From contig JADYYY010000007.1 in NCBI GenBank assembly GCA_020853395.1, positions 186,001-250,000 on the forward strand: a DNA stretch of 64,000 bases, written 5' to 3'. The translations under genes were made by a program, and so were the position numbers. Within the stretch, counting starts at the first letter, position 1, and every line of letters starts with the position of its first letter. Shown here piece after piece: positions 8,616 through 17,362 of this stretch. This DNA is from Acidobacteriota bacterium (GTDB lineage: Bacteria; Acidobacteriota; Vicinamibacteria; Vicinamibacterales; SCN-69-37). A model generated the notes under the pieces. That model did no database searches. It saw only the letters and a program-made list of their open reading frames with translations, and was not told the DNA's origin.

Positions 8616-9173
8616 TCAATGCACGGTGGGCACGGTGGCGCGGACCGGCACCGCGTACTCACGGTCGTCCCACGCCAGCGTGAGGAATCCGCCGCCGCCG
8701 GCCTGCGGCACGACCGCGAACGTCAACTGCTCCACCGGCGCGGCGAGCATCCTCAACGACATCGGCGTCCGGCCGAGATCGCGGTTGGGGCTGTACTGCG
8801 TGTGGAACTGGCCGGTGCGCGTGTTGATCGTGAGCAGGAACGTCTGCGGATCCGGAACCGTGTAGATCGTGTGCGCGCCGGCCGGCACGGCGATCGTGCC
8901 GATCATCAACGCGCCGGAGGCCGTCATCGTGGTCGCCTCGTCCGCCCCGGGCATCCACCACTGGCCCCAGGGCCGCAGGCCGCCCCAGATCACCCGGCCG
9001 CGCTTCGACGGGCTCCCGTACTCGATCGTGATGCGCACGCCGTCGACCTCCCCGCTCGTCGTCACGCGCGGACTCACCCGCACCTGGCCGCGCGAGTTGC
9101 GCTCCTGCGCCCGGATCGCCGCGGTCGCACACGCGACGATCAGGACCACGGCGAGCACGTGGGCTCTGGGCAT
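8616..9173 (-). CDS. DUF2911 exported protein
   Basis: This 185-residue protein has an N-terminal signal peptide (HVLAVVLIVACATAAIRAQ). The mature part carries the DUF2911 pattern: VSPRVTTSGEVDGVRITIEYGSP, VIWGGLRPWGQWWMPGADEATT, GTIAVPAGAHTIYTVPD and LTLAWDDREYAVPV. The family is common in Bacteroidota and Acidobacteriota and has no established activity; the beta-rich pattern suggests an extracellular or periplasmic binding fold. It is separated by over 90 bases from its neighbours, so it is probably transcribed on its own. Confidence 0.85.
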   Translation of the reverse strand: MPRAHVLAVVLIVACATAAIRAQERNSRGQVRVSPRVTTSGEVDGVRITIEYGSPSKRGRVIWGGLRPWGQWWMPGADEATTMTASGALMIGTIAVPAGAHTIYTVPDPQTFLLTINTRTGQFHTQYSPNRDLGRTPMSLRMLAAPVEQLTFAVVPQAGGGGFLTLAWDDREYAVPVRATVPTVH

Positions 9174-9265
9174 GACTGTGAAAGGCTCGACCCTACTCTA
9201 CAGCAGCGCCGAGCCCCGCGTGAGTCTCGTCAGTAGCGCGTCGATCTCGGATACGTCTCGGCGGG

Positions 9266-9715
9266 TCATCTGTTCCGCTCGTAGTAGGCGGTCAACATCG
9301 CCGACGCGAGCAGCGCGTCGGCGAGCGCCGCGTCGAACTGCCGCCGCGAGAAGCCGCGTTTCAGGCGCAGCGGACGGCTGAGTGCGTGCACCTGAAAGCG
9401 GTATCGGTGACGGCCGTGGCCGCGCGGGGGGCAGGGCCCGCCCCACGCTGCCTTCCCGAAGTCGTTCGTACCCAGCACACCGAGCGGCTCGTCGCGCTCC
9501 ACCGCGCGCGTCGCCTCCGGAATGTCAGCGAGCATCCAGTGCGTGAACACCCCGCCCGGTGCGTCCGGATCGTCCACGACGAGCGCGAAGGCGCGCGTCC
9601 CGCGCGGCGGATCCGCCCAGGCGAGCGGCGGCGACAGGTCCTCGCCGTCGCATGTGTGCACCTCGGGCACGAGCTGCCCGTCCGCAAGCGCGGCGCTCGT
9701 TACGCTGAACGCCAC
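9266..9715 (-). CDS. YbhB/YbcL-type PEBP (Raf-kinase-inhibitor-like) protein
   Basis: This 149-residue protein has the PEBP ligand pocket: DGEDLSPPLAWADPP, LVVDDPDAPGGVFTHWMLADIP, and GPCPPRGHGRHRYRFQVHAL. PEBP proteins of bacteria bind anionic ligands; the true role of YbhB-like proteins is not settled. The GTG start at 9715 sits seven bases after GGAGG and overlaps the end of the nitroreductase gene by 16 bases, which indicates translational coupling. It has no signal peptide. It is the last gene of the minus-strand stress island. Confidence 0.87.
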   Translation of the reverse strand: MAFSVTSAALADGQLVPEVHTCDGEDLSPPLAWADPPRGTRAFALVVDDPDAPGGVFTHWMLADIPEATRAVERDEPLGVLGTNDFGKAAWGGPCPPRGHGRHRYRFQVHALSRPLRLKRGFSRRQFDAALADALLASAMLTAYYERNR

Positions 9716-10236
9716 GACACCACCTCCGCAGGTTTGCGTCCGATCGGCGTCGGCGTCGTCGCCGGATGGCCCACGATGATCGCGGCCACGGCCGTCACAC
9801 CGGCCGGCAGGGCCAGCTCGCGTCTCGTCTCGGCCGCGTTCAGCGCGCTGAGCGCGAGGCCGATGCAGCAGGTGCCCAGCCCGAACGCATGCGCCGCGAG
9901 CATGAGGTTTTCCGCCGCCAGCCAGCAATCCGCGGTGATGAACTGCCCTTCACCGCGGCTGGCGATCACCACGAGCGTGCTCGCGTTGTAGAAGATGTTG
10001 AAGCCGGACGGGAAACGCGAGAGGAGCGCCGGCGGCAGCATCTGCCGCGCCCGATCCGAGATGCGATGCAGCAAGGCCAGATCCTGAACGACGGCGAACA
10101 CCCACGGCTCGGTGTGCATCGCGGTCGGTGCCTGCACGGCCGCGTCGAGCAGCGCCCGCACCGTGGATTCCTCGACGACCGCCGGCGTGTAGTCGCGCAC
10201 CGAGCGGCGTCCGTAGATGGCCTCCATGACCGTCAT
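9700..10236 (-). CDS. Nitroreductase-family flavoprotein
   Basis: This 178-residue FMN-dependent oxidoreductase has typical features: EAIYGRRSVRDYTP (N-terminal FMN-phosphate-binding Arg/Ser motif), AVQAPTAMHTEPWVF, DCWLAAENLMLAAHAFGLGTCCIG, and IIVGHP near the C-terminus. Such enzymes reduce nitro compounds or quinones with NAD(P)H; the physiological substrate is unknown. ATG 10236 lies two bases after the groEL stop, with its GGAGG site inside the groEL 3' end, and its own 3' end overlaps the PEBP gene. The tight packing supports a groEL-nitroreductase-PEBP operon. Confidence 0.9.
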   Translation of the reverse strand: MTVMEAIYGRRSVRDYTPAVVEESTVRALLDAAVQAPTAMHTEPWVFAVVQDLALLHRISDRARQMLPPALLSRFPSGFNIFYNASTLVVIASRGEGQFITADCWLAAENLMLAAHAFGLGTCCIGLALSALNAAETRRELALPAGVTAVAAIIVGHPATTPTPIGRKPAEVVSWRSA

Positions 10237-10238
10237 GG

Positions 10239-11858
10239 TCACGCCTCCTCCGGCGCTGGCGGCCGCTCCGGCGTCTTCTCCCTGACCTCGGTCAGCGTCG
10301 CCTCCGCGAGCAGGAGCGTGCCCGCGACCGACACGGCGTTCTCGAGCGCGAGCCGCACGACCTTCAGCGGATCGACGATGCCGGCCTCCACCAGGTCGAC
10401 GTACTGTCCGCGCGCTGCGTCGAACCCGAACTGCCCGCTCCCCGTCCGCATGCGATCGACCACGACGCCGCCATCGGCGTTCGAGTTGACGGCAATCTGG
10501 CGCGTCGGCGTCTCGAGCGCGCGGCGCAGCAGCAGCACGCCCGTGCGCTCGTCGCCCGTGCACGCCGCCGCCTCGCGCTCCACCGCGTCGATCGCGCGCA
10601 GCAGCGACAGGCCAGCGCCCGGCACGATCCCTTCGGCGATCGCGGCCTTCGTCGCCGACACCGCGTCGTCGAACGCCTCCTTCCGGCTCTTCAGCTCGGT
10701 CTCGGACGGCGCGCCGACGCGCACGACCGCGACGCCGCCGGAGAGCTTCGCGAGACGCTCCTCCAGCTTCTCCTTGTCGTAGTCGGAGCTCGCCTTTTCG
10801 ATCTGGCGACGGAGCTCCTGGCATCGGCCTTCGATCGCCGCACGCGTCCCGCCGCCGCCGACGATGGTGGTGGTGTCCTTGTCGATGACGATCCGGTGCG
10901 CCTTGCCGAGGTCCTCCAACTGCACCTTGTCCAGACGCAGGCCGGCCTCCTCGGTGATCACGCGACCGCCCGTCAGGATCGCGATGTCCTCGAGCATCGC
11001 CTTGCGCCGATCGCCGAACCCCGGCGCCTTGACGGCGGCGCAAGCCAGCACGCCACGCAGCTTGTTGACCACGAGCGTCGCGAGCGCTTCGCCCTCGATC
11101 TCCTCGGCGACCACCAGCAGGCCGCGGCCCATCTTCACGACCTCCTGGAGCAGGGGCAACAGATCGGCGAGCGTCCCAATCTTCCGGTCGGAGAGCAGCA
11201 CGAGCGCGTCCTCGAGCCCAACCTGCATCTTCTCGGAATCCGACACGAAATACGGCGACAGGTACCCGCGATCGAACTGCAGGCCTTCCACGACGTCGAG
11301 CGAGGTCTCGGTACCCTTCGCTTCTTCCACCGTGACGGCACCTTCGGGCCCGACCTTCGTCACGGCCTCGGCGACCATGTTGCCGATAGCAGCGTCGCCG
11401 TGCGCCGAGATGGTTGCCACCTGGGCCTTCGCGATCTCGGACGCGACCGGCCGGGCCTGCTGCCTGACGGCGTCGATCGCTGCGGTCAGCCCGCGCTGCA
11501 AACCGCGACGCAGGTCGATGCCGCTCGCACCCGCCGCGATGTTCTTCACACCCTCGGCGTAGATCTCGAAGGCGAGGAGCGTCGCCGTGGTCGTACCGTC
11601 GCCGACGCGATCGCCCGTGCGCTCCGCGGCCTGGCGCAACATCTGCGCGCCGAGGTTCTCGTCCGGATCCTTCAACTCGACTTCCTTGGCGATCGTGACC
11701 CCGTCGTCGGAGACGAGCGGCCGGCCCCACTTCCGCTCGAGCAGCACGCAGCGGGACTTCGGACCGAGCGTGATGCGCACGGCGTCGGCGAGGGTGGCCG
11801 CGCCGCGCAGCACCCGCTCTCTCGCGTCGGCCCGGAACCGAATCTGTTTGGCGGCCAT
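10239..11858 (-). CDS. groEL: Chaperonin GroEL-like, solo copy without groES
   Basis: This 539-residue chaperonin ATPase has nearly the canonical length (about 545). It retains [39 protein letters not shown] (catalytic Asp), [31 protein letters not shown] and [13 protein letters not shown]. It lacks the Gly-Gly-Met tail of housekeeping GroEL and ends [10 protein letters not shown]. No groES lies nearby; instead it is flanked by the nitroreductase and the BCAM0308-like zinc protein, so it is probably an accessory stress copy that uses GroES encoded elsewhere. Start ATG 11858 is eight bases from the upstream stop. Confidence 0.93.
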   Translation of the reverse strand: MAAKQIRFRADARERVLRGAATLADAVRITLGPKSRCVLLERKWGRPLVSDDGVTIAKEVELKDPDENLGAQMLRQAAERTGDRVGDGTTTATLLAFEIYAEGVKNIAAGASGIDLRRGLQRGLTAAIDAVRQQARPVASEIAKAQVATISAHGDAAIGNMVAEAVTKVGPEGAVTVEEAKGTETSLDVVEGLQFDRGYLSPYFVSDSEKMQVGLEDALVLLSDRKIGTLADLLPLLQEVVKMGRGLLVVAEEIEGEALATLVVNKLRGVLACAAVKAPGFGDRRKAMLEDIAILTGGRVITEEAGLRLDKVQLEDLGKAHRIVIDKDTTTIVGGGGTRAAIEGRCQELRRQIEKASSDYDKEKLEERLAKLSGGVAVVRVGAPSETELKSRKEAFDDAVSATKAAIAEGIVPGAGLSLLRAIDAVEREAAACTGDERTGVLLLRRALETPTRQIAVNSNADGGVVVDRMRTGSGQFGFDAARGQYVDLVEAGIVDPLKVVRLALENAVSVAGTLLLAEATLTEVREKTPERPPAPEEA

Positions 11859-11866
11859 GACGGCAC

Positions 11867-12388
11867 CTACTCGTCGCGCATCCAGGTGACGTGCGCGAAC
11901 TTGTTCTCGTGCGAGAAGCCGTAGTGCACGGTGCCGTGATAGGCCTTGTGCAACGCCTCGCCGAGGCGCTTGGCGAGGTGTTCGGTCGTGGTCCTGACGA
12001 TCAGGCGATCGGGCGCCTCGAAGGTCATCGACAGGATCCTCGCCATCGGATTGTCTTCGGCGGCGCGCCCCGCTTCGCCCCGGATGAGATGTTCGATGTC
12101 GGCGTGGTGGGTCGCGAGAAACGCGCCGCCGGTCCGAACCTCGCCGGCGAACCGCCCGTCGGCCGCCATCCGGCACGCCGGGCACACGACCATCTTTGGC
12201 GCCGCGAGCGTCTTCACGCTCTCGACCTGCGGCACTCCGGCGGCCACCCAGCGGCGCTTGATGTACGCCGCGCCGCACCGCTCGCAGACCTGCGGTCCGG
12301 CGCCTGTCTGCACGGGCCGATGGCGGCCGGCCTCGTGGTCGACACGCCGCGTGAACGTCGTGTTCGTGTAGGGCTTGGAGGTACGCAT
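11867..12388 (-). CDS. BCAM0308-like zinc-ribbon protein
   Basis: This 173-residue protein has two CXXC knuckles, [13 protein letters not shown] and [12 protein letters not shown], that form a likely zinc ribbon. A following alpha/beta region includes [32 protein letters not shown]. It matches what I remember of the BCAM0308 family, named after a Burkholderia cenocepacia low-oxygen-activated locus gene. The zinc ribbon resembles the N-terminus of ribosome-binding NMD3, so a ribosome-related role is possible but unproven. ATG 12388 has GAGGTGA upstream. It is the first gene of a four-gene minus-strand run with groEL. Confidence 0.7.
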   Translation of the reverse strand: MRTSKPYTNTTFTRRVDHEAGRHRPVQTGAGPQVCERCGAAYIKRRWVAAGVPQVESVKTLAAPKMVVCPACRMAADGRFAGEVRTGGAFLATHHADIEHLIRGEAGRAAEDNPMARILSMTFEAPDRLIVRTTTEHLAKRLGEALHKAYHGTVHYGFSHENKFAHVTWMRDE

Positions 12389-12557
12389 GGTGTCACCTCG
12401 CCCGCGGTGACTGCAACGAACTTGCCGGTCGAACGTCACCGGCACGAACGAGAAAGCCGCGCGATTCGTGGCGGACGAGCCGGTGGCGTGCGGAATAGTC
12501 CGGCCACGCCTGCCGGACAGGCGGAGCATCGTGGTTTCGAAGATCGAGACGAACGTT

Positions 12558-13211
12558 TCAGTGAGGTTGGGCGAGCGTGCCGGCGGCGTGCTCTTTCAAA
12601 TGACGCAGCACCTCGTCGTCGGTCACCTGAGAGAAATCCACGAAGAACTGTCCGACGGCGTCGAACTCTTCCGGCGTGTCGAGGCACACGACCGCATCCG
12701 CTTCCCGCTCGAGGAGTCGCACGGTCGTGGGTGGTGCCACGGCCGCCGCCACCACGACGACGGCGGCGCCTTCGGCCCGGACAGCTCTCGCGGCCGCGAT
12801 CGCCGTCGCCCCGGTCGCCAGCCCGTCGTCGACGAGAATCACGACGCGGCCCTTGCGGCTGAGACGCGGCTGAACCGGCGCGTAGGTCTGGCGGCGCGCC
12901 GCCAGCGTGGCCATCTGCGCGCGCTTCTCCTCTTCGAGCGCTTCGCCGTCCAGGCCCATCGAGGCGGCGAACGGCCCCAGATAGACGTGCCCGGCGTCGT
13001 CCACGGATCCGAGCGCCAGTTCTGGCTGAAAGGGCGCGCTGAGCTTGTGCACGAGCACGACGTCGAGGTCGGCGCGCAGATGCTCGGCCACGATCCGGGC
13101 CATGGGGACGCCGCCACGCGGGATGCCGAGCACCAGCGGGTGCCGCTCACGATATTCGCCCAGGCGCTGGGCCAGGAGCCGCGCCGCTTCTTCTCGATTC
13201 TGGAACCGCAT
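12558..13211 (-). CDS. Phosphoribosyltransferase-domain protein
   Basis: This 217-residue type I phosphoribosyltransferase fold has the PRPP loop VVILVDDGLATGATA at about residues 123-137. The N-terminal LVLGIPRGGVPMARIVAEHL and DLDVVLVHKLSAPF motifs are typical of the stand-alone family found in stress and dormancy loci. A C-terminal segment reads VGQFFVDFSQVTDDEVLRHL. The reaction is unknown; some such proteins fused to hydrolases modify small thiols or nucleotides. ATG 13211 has GGGAGG six bases upstream. It is divergent from the CBS gene at 13451 across 239 bases that should hold both promoters. Confidence 0.88.
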   Translation of the reverse strand: MRFQNREEAARLLAQRLGEYRERHPLVLGIPRGGVPMARIVAEHLRADLDVVLVHKLSAPFQPELALGSVDDAGHVYLGPFAASMGLDGEALEEEKRAQMATLAARRQTYAPVQPRLSRKGRVVILVDDGLATGATAIAAARAVRAEGAAVVVVAAAVAPPTTVRLLEREADAVVCLDTPEEFDAVGQFFVDFSQVTDDEVLRHLKEHAAGTLAQPH

Positions 13212-13450
13212 ATCACGCCTCCCCGAGGGCCTCGGAGGTGACGGAGCATCTCTAGCAAGGCCGCTGCCACACGGCTCGCGTCATCGCCTTCTCCCGATGC
13301 CACGTCGTCACCGCGTTTTCCCGCTGTCGCCGCGCAGCATTCCGCATCGGCGCGCCGCGGCCGGCTGCAGCGTGCCGGGCACCGCAAGGCCCGGCGTCTC
13401 GAGTGCTGGCACCGGTCCTGCTGGCTCAACCGCGACGAGGAAGGTGCGCG

Positions 13451-13897
13451 ATGACGGTCGGCGAGATCTGCACGAGTTTCGTGGTCACGGCGCGTCCGGA
13501 CGAGATCGTCGCCGAGGCGGCACGCCGGATGCGGAACGAACACGTCGGCGATGTGGTCGTGGTCGATGGCGAAGGGCGCCCGATCGGCATGCTGACGGAC
13601 CGGGATATCGTCGTCAGCGCCGTCGCACAGAGCTCAGACAAGCTCGACGTGCTGCTCATCGGCGACGTGATGAGCCAGCCGCCCGTCACGGCCCGGGCCA
13701 CCGAGACGGTGGACGAAGCCCTCAAGAAGATGCGGGCACGCGGCATTCGACGGCTGCCTGTGGTCTCGGCGGATGGCCGGCTGGAAGGGCTCGTGTCGCT
13801 CGACGACGTCCTCCGATGGACGGCCGATCGGCTCCACGACGCCGTCGGCCTCGTGGCGCACCAACAACGGCGCGAGCGGCAGGTCCGAAAAGGCTGA
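13451..13897 (+). CDS. CBS-domain pair protein (Hrp1-like)
   Basis: This 148-residue protein is built of two CBS motifs, EIVAEAARRMRNEHVGDVVVV...GMLTDRDIV and TVDEALKKMRARGIRRLPVV...GLVSLDDVLR. It has the size and layout of hypoxic response protein 1 of mycobacteria. Such modules sense adenylate or related ligands. ATG 13451 follows GAGGAAGG. It is transcribed away from the phosphoribosyltransferase gene, and its 3' end faces the GH20 gene 42 bases away. Its place beside a nitroreductase, phosphoribosyltransferase and BCAM0308-like gene supports a stress role. Confidence 0.88.
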   Translation: MTVGEICTSFVVTARPDEIVAEAARRMRNEHVGDVVVVDGEGRPIGMLTDRDIVVSAVAQSSDKLDVLLIGDVMSQPPVTARATETVDEALKKMRARGIRRLPVVSADGRLEGLVSLDDVLRWTADRLHDAVGLVAHQQRRERQVRKG

Positions 13898-13939
13898 CGA
13901 CGTCCGCGCGCGATCGGCAGCGCCGCGCGCCGGTCCGGT

Positions 13940-15508
13940 TCATCTGGACCAGGGAATCTCCGGCGCGCGGTAGAAGTTCACGCCGAGCGCCGCCCACCGC
14001 GGCGCCTGCGCGCCGAGGCGGCGGGCGAAGTCGTCCCAGCGGCGGCTGGCCTGCGGCGTCCACGCCACCTCCGCAATCGCCGCGAGGCGCGGAAACGCCA
14101 TGAACTCGACGTCCGCGATCGTCGCCAGGGTCTCGGTCCAGATCGGTGCCTCGACGCCGATGATGGCAGCCGCAGGCACGCCGGCGGCCACCGTCGCCGG
14201 ATCCCAATCGTACGCGTCGCGAACGGCGATGCGCGCCGCCCAGTCTTGACCGATGGCTGTCGCCTCGTCGTACTTCATGTCGAGGTACGCGCGGCTCGCC
14301 ACCGAGATGATCACCTTGGCGCCCTTCTCGACCGCGGTCGTCGACGCGCCATCCGGCCGCCAGTGCTGCACCAGCGTCGTCGGAAGCAGCGCCGCCGGCG
14401 CGATCTCGTCCCAGCCGATCATCTGCTTGCCGTGCGCCTGCACGATCTTCTGGACGCGTTCGATGAACGCGATGTACTGCGGCGGCGTCAGCGTCTTCAC
14501 CTCGTCGCCGCCGATGTGGAAGCACGGGCCCGGCGTCACCGCCGCGATCTCGCGGACGACATCGTCGATGAACTTGTAGGTGAGGTCTTTCTCGACGCAG
14601 AAGGCGCTGAACCCGACCTCGACGCCGGTGTACGGCGGCCGCGCCACGCCATCGCAGTTCAGCTCGCCGTACGAGGCCAGCGCGGCGTTCGTATGGCCCG
14701 GCATGTCGATCTCGGGCACGATCGTCACGAACCGATCGGCCGCATACGCAGCCAGTTCCGCGTACTGCGCCTGCGTGTAGTACCCGCCCGGGCCTCCGCC
14801 GACCTCCGTCATGCCGCCTTTCATCGCGAGGTTGGGCCACGATTTGATCTCGATCCGCCAGCCCTGGTCGTCGGAGAGGTGCAGGTGCAGGCGGTTGAAC
14901 TTGTAGAGCGCAGCGAGATCGATGTAGCGCTCGACCTCGTCGACGCTGAAGAAGTGCCGGGCCACGTCGAGCATCGCGCCGCGTGACGCAAAGCGCGGGC
15001 GGTCGACGATCCGCGCCGCGGGAATGCGGATCGGCCGGTTCTCGTCGGCGCGCACGGCCTCGTGATCGATCCAGCCCGGCATCAGTTGACGCAGCGTCTG
15101 GACACCGTAGAAGAGGCCGGCGGGATCGCCCGCCGCGACGACGATGCGCTCGGACGAGACCGTCAGCTCGTAGGCCTCGCTGCCCGGCACGGCCGGGCTG
15201 GCCAGCCGCAGTTGGATGACGCCGGTCGACGCCGCGCTGCCGGCGTTCACCGCGGGCGGCGCGTCACCGGCCGCAAGACCGACGAGCTCCGAAAGGTACC
15301 GGCCGATCCATGCAGCGCGCTCGTTGCCTGACGGCACGCTGATCGTGGTCGCGCCGGTGAGCAGGAACCCGTCGCCCGCCGGCCATTCCACGGTCTCGGG
15401 CAGCGGGACGAGCGCGTGCGCGGCAGCAGCCGGCGCCGCCTCCTCACGGCCGCGCCCGCAGGACACGATGGCGACACAGCACAACGAGACGAGGAGCAAA
15501 CGGATCAC
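13940..15508 (-). CDS. Beta-N-acetylhexosaminidase, GH20 lipoprotein
   Basis: This 522-residue GH20 glycosidase is anchored as a lipoprotein: signal IRLLLVSLCCVAIVS is followed by the lipobox cysteine and GRG. A GH20 N-terminal domain precedes the catalytic barrel. The catalytic Asp-Glu pair is in FHIGGDEVKTL (near residue 333), with upstream RFASRGAMLDVARHFF and HLHLSDDQGWRIEIKSWP. It releases terminal GlcNAc or GalNAc from chitin, peptidoglycan or glycan fragments, outside the cytoplasm. The GTG start (15508) lies just after GGAGG. Two genes upstream, in the same direction, is lgt, which makes the lipid anchor used here. Confidence 0.92.
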   Translation of the reverse strand: MIRLLLVSLCCVAIVSCGRGREEAAPAAAAHALVPLPETVEWPAGDGFLLTGATTISVPSGNERAAWIGRYLSELVGLAAGDAPPAVNAGSAASTGVIQLRLASPAVPGSEAYELTVSSERIVVAAGDPAGLFYGVQTLRQLMPGWIDHEAVRADENRPIRIPAARIVDRPRFASRGAMLDVARHFFSVDEVERYIDLAALYKFNRLHLHLSDDQGWRIEIKSWPNLAMKGGMTEVGGGPGGYYTQAQYAELAAYAADRFVTIVPEIDMPGHTNAALASYGELNCDGVARPPYTGVEVGFSAFCVEKDLTYKFIDDVVREIAAVTPGPCFHIGGDEVKTLTPPQYIAFIERVQKIVQAHGKQMIGWDEIAPAALLPTTLVQHWRPDGASTTAVEKGAKVIISVASRAYLDMKYDEATAIGQDWAARIAVRDAYDWDPATVAAGVPAAAIIGVEAPIWTETLATIADVEFMAFPRLAAIAEVAWTPQASRRWDDFARRLGAQAPRWAALGVNFYRAPEIPWSR

Positions 15509-15567
15509 GTGGCCTCCGGACGTCGCATGCGGACGGCTCATTCTACGCGCGACCCGGCGGCCGGCCG

Positions 15568-16407
15568 CTACTGATAGACCACGACCGACGGCGTCGGTTG
15601 GAGGGCCAGCACCTCGGCCGGCGACATCAGATCGGTGTCCTGCTTGTAGAACAGCTTGAATCCCGTGTAGGCCAGCGGCTCGCGCATCACGAAGCGCCAC
15701 GTCGAGCGCTTGAGCGACGGCGAGCCGAACCCGTCCATGTTGAGGACGACGTCGACGAGCGAGCTCCGGCGGATGGCGGGCTTGTCCGGAAGCATGTTGT
15801 GCGTGAACTGGTGCACGATCAGCATCTTGCGCGGTAACCGTCGGGTGCGGACGATCGATTCGAGCGCATCGATCGCCGCGTTGACGTCGGCAGCCCGCAT
15901 CGTGCCGATCTTGCGGCCCGGCGGCGTCTCGTCCGGCATGGTGAACTCGGGATCGAGCGCGAGGTCCACCTCGGGCTCGCCGAGAAACGGCGCGAGCGCC
16001 TGGACCTCCTCGGCCACGGTGGAATGGCCGGGTTGGATGTCGAGCACGAGGCGGAAGCCGTTGGCTCGCGCCTCGTCGAGCATGGCCTGAATCGTCTCAC
16101 GCGTCTCCCGCCGCCGATAGCGTCCATCGCGGCCGGGATCGGGCTGGGCGATCACCGCGATCAAGTGGTAGGCCATCACGATGCGCTTGGGCGTGAGCGC
16201 GGCGTATTCTTTCGCCTGCCGCCGCAGGCTCTCGGCGCGCTCCGGCCCGCTCGTCGCGCCGAGCACGCCCATGCGCGACGTCCGCGGATTGCCGTACCAC
16301 GTCACGACGAGGTGATCGTCGAGGAACGCGCCGCTGCCCGGCGCCTGCGCCGCGGTCACGGGGCCCAGCAGCAGGCCGGCGAGGATGACGATGGCGGTGC
16401 ACTTCAC
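15568..16407 (-). CDS. Exported TIM-barrel-like protein of unknown function
   Basis: This 279-residue protein has a signal peptide (TAIVILAGLLLGPVTAAQA). Conserved-looking motifs are LVVTWYGNPRTSRMGVLG, MAYHLIAVIAQ, FRLVLDIQPGHSTV, VDLALDPEFTMP, and KMLIVHQFTHNM. Alternating hydrophobic strands ending in acidic residues suggest a TIM barrel like a glycoside hydrolase or polysaccharide deacetylase relative. I recall similar uncharacterised cell-surface proteins in Actinobacteria. It starts 21 bases after lgt ends and precedes the GH20 gene by 59 bases, so an envelope sugar role is plausible but not shown. Confidence 0.7.
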   Translation of the reverse strand: MKCTAIVILAGLLLGPVTAAQAPGSGAFLDDHLVVTWYGNPRTSRMGVLGATSGPERAESLRRQAKEYAALTPKRIVMAYHLIAVIAQPDPGRDGRYRRRETRETIQAMLDEARANGFRLVLDIQPGHSTVAEEVQALAPFLGEPEVDLALDPEFTMPDETPPGRKIGTMRAADVNAAIDALESIVRTRRLPRKMLIVHQFTHNMLPDKPAIRRSSLVDVVLNMDGFGSPSLKRSTWRFVMREPLAYTGFKLFYKQDTDLMSPAEVLALQPTPSVVVYQ

Positions 16408-16428
16408 GTCGACCTCGACACGATCATC

Positions 16429-17235
16429 TCAGCGGGCGCGCGACGCCGCGGATCGCCCCGACGAGGAACGCGGCCGCCCGCGAGACGAGGTTCGCACGAC
16501 GAGACACGTCACACCCGCCAGCGCGGTCACGAGCGCCGCGACGTGTGCGACGGTCAGCGGGCCGAGCACGCGCTCGTTGACCCGAATGAACTCGATGGCG
16601 AAGCGAAGGACGCCGACAGCGACGAGGTAGCGCCCGAGGACGATCCGATCCGACACGCCAGCCCGCCGCCAGCGCAGGAGCAGCAGCGCGAGCGGGACCA
16701 GCACGACCGCTTCGTACAACTGCGTCGGGTGGACGCGTTCAGTCGTCGGCGGCAGCCCCTCGGGAAACGCGACGCCCCACGGCAGGCTCGTCGGCCGGCC
16801 GTAATCGTCGCCCACGAGAAAACAGCCCACGCGTCCGAGGGCGTGGCCGATGGCCAGCGCGGGCGTGGCCGCGGAGAGCACCGGCAGCACCGGCACCCGG
16901 TGCAGGCGCATGTAGGCCAGGCCGGCGCCGAGCCCGCCGGCGAAGCCGCCGAACCAGCTCAAGCCGCCGCGGCTGAAGAGCAGCGAGGCGAGCGGCGCCT
17001 CGCCGACGTGCTCGGCCGTCCAGAGCAGCTTCGCGCCGGCGAAGCCGCCCACGAGTCCTGCGACGGCCGCGTCGAGCGCGGCCTCGGGCAATCCGCTGCG
17101 CCGGAGCTCACGCTGCAGCACCCAGAGCCCGGCCAGTGCGCCGAGCGCGACGAACAACCCGAAGGACGTGATCTCGAACGTGCCGATGCGGAAGACGACG
17201 GGATACACGGAGGTGCCGTCTGCATTATCCCGCAC
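16429..17235 (-). CDS. lgt: Prolipoprotein diacylglyceryl transferase
   Basis: This 268-residue inner-membrane enzyme transfers diacylglycerol from phosphatidylglycerol to the lipobox cysteine of prolipoproteins. About seven membrane segments are visible. The Lgt signature region is GHALGRVGCFLVGDDYGRP, followed by HPTQLYEA and a late EFIRVNERVLGPLTVAH segment. The length matches the family. GTG 17235 is used as start; an in-frame GTG ten codons later is an alternative. It is the first gene of a minus-strand set with the TIM-barrel-like protein and the GH20 lipoprotein. The C-terminal RGRPRSSSGRSAASRAR tail is unusually basic. Confidence 0.93.
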   Translation of the reverse strand: MRDNADGTSVYPVVFRIGTFEITSFGLFVALGALAGLWVLQRELRRSGLPEAALDAAVAGLVGGFAGAKLLWTAEHVGEAPLASLLFSRGGLSWFGGFAGGLGAGLAYMRLHRVPVLPVLSAATPALAIGHALGRVGCFLVGDDYGRPTSLPWGVAFPEGLPPTTERVHPTQLYEAVVLVPLALLLLRWRRAGVSDRIVLGRYLVAVGVLRFAIEFIRVNERVLGPLTVAHVAALVTALAGVTCLVVRTSSRGRPRSSSGRSAASRAR

Positions 17236-17362
17236 GTCCGGCCAATTCTCCGGAAGGTCGAGGCGGCCAGGCCGTCAATCGAGTGAATGGGCCGCGACGA
17301 CGCGCGCTGAGTCGTGGAACGCCAGTTGCTCTTCGTCGAAGTGCCAGCGCCGGGAACACGAC

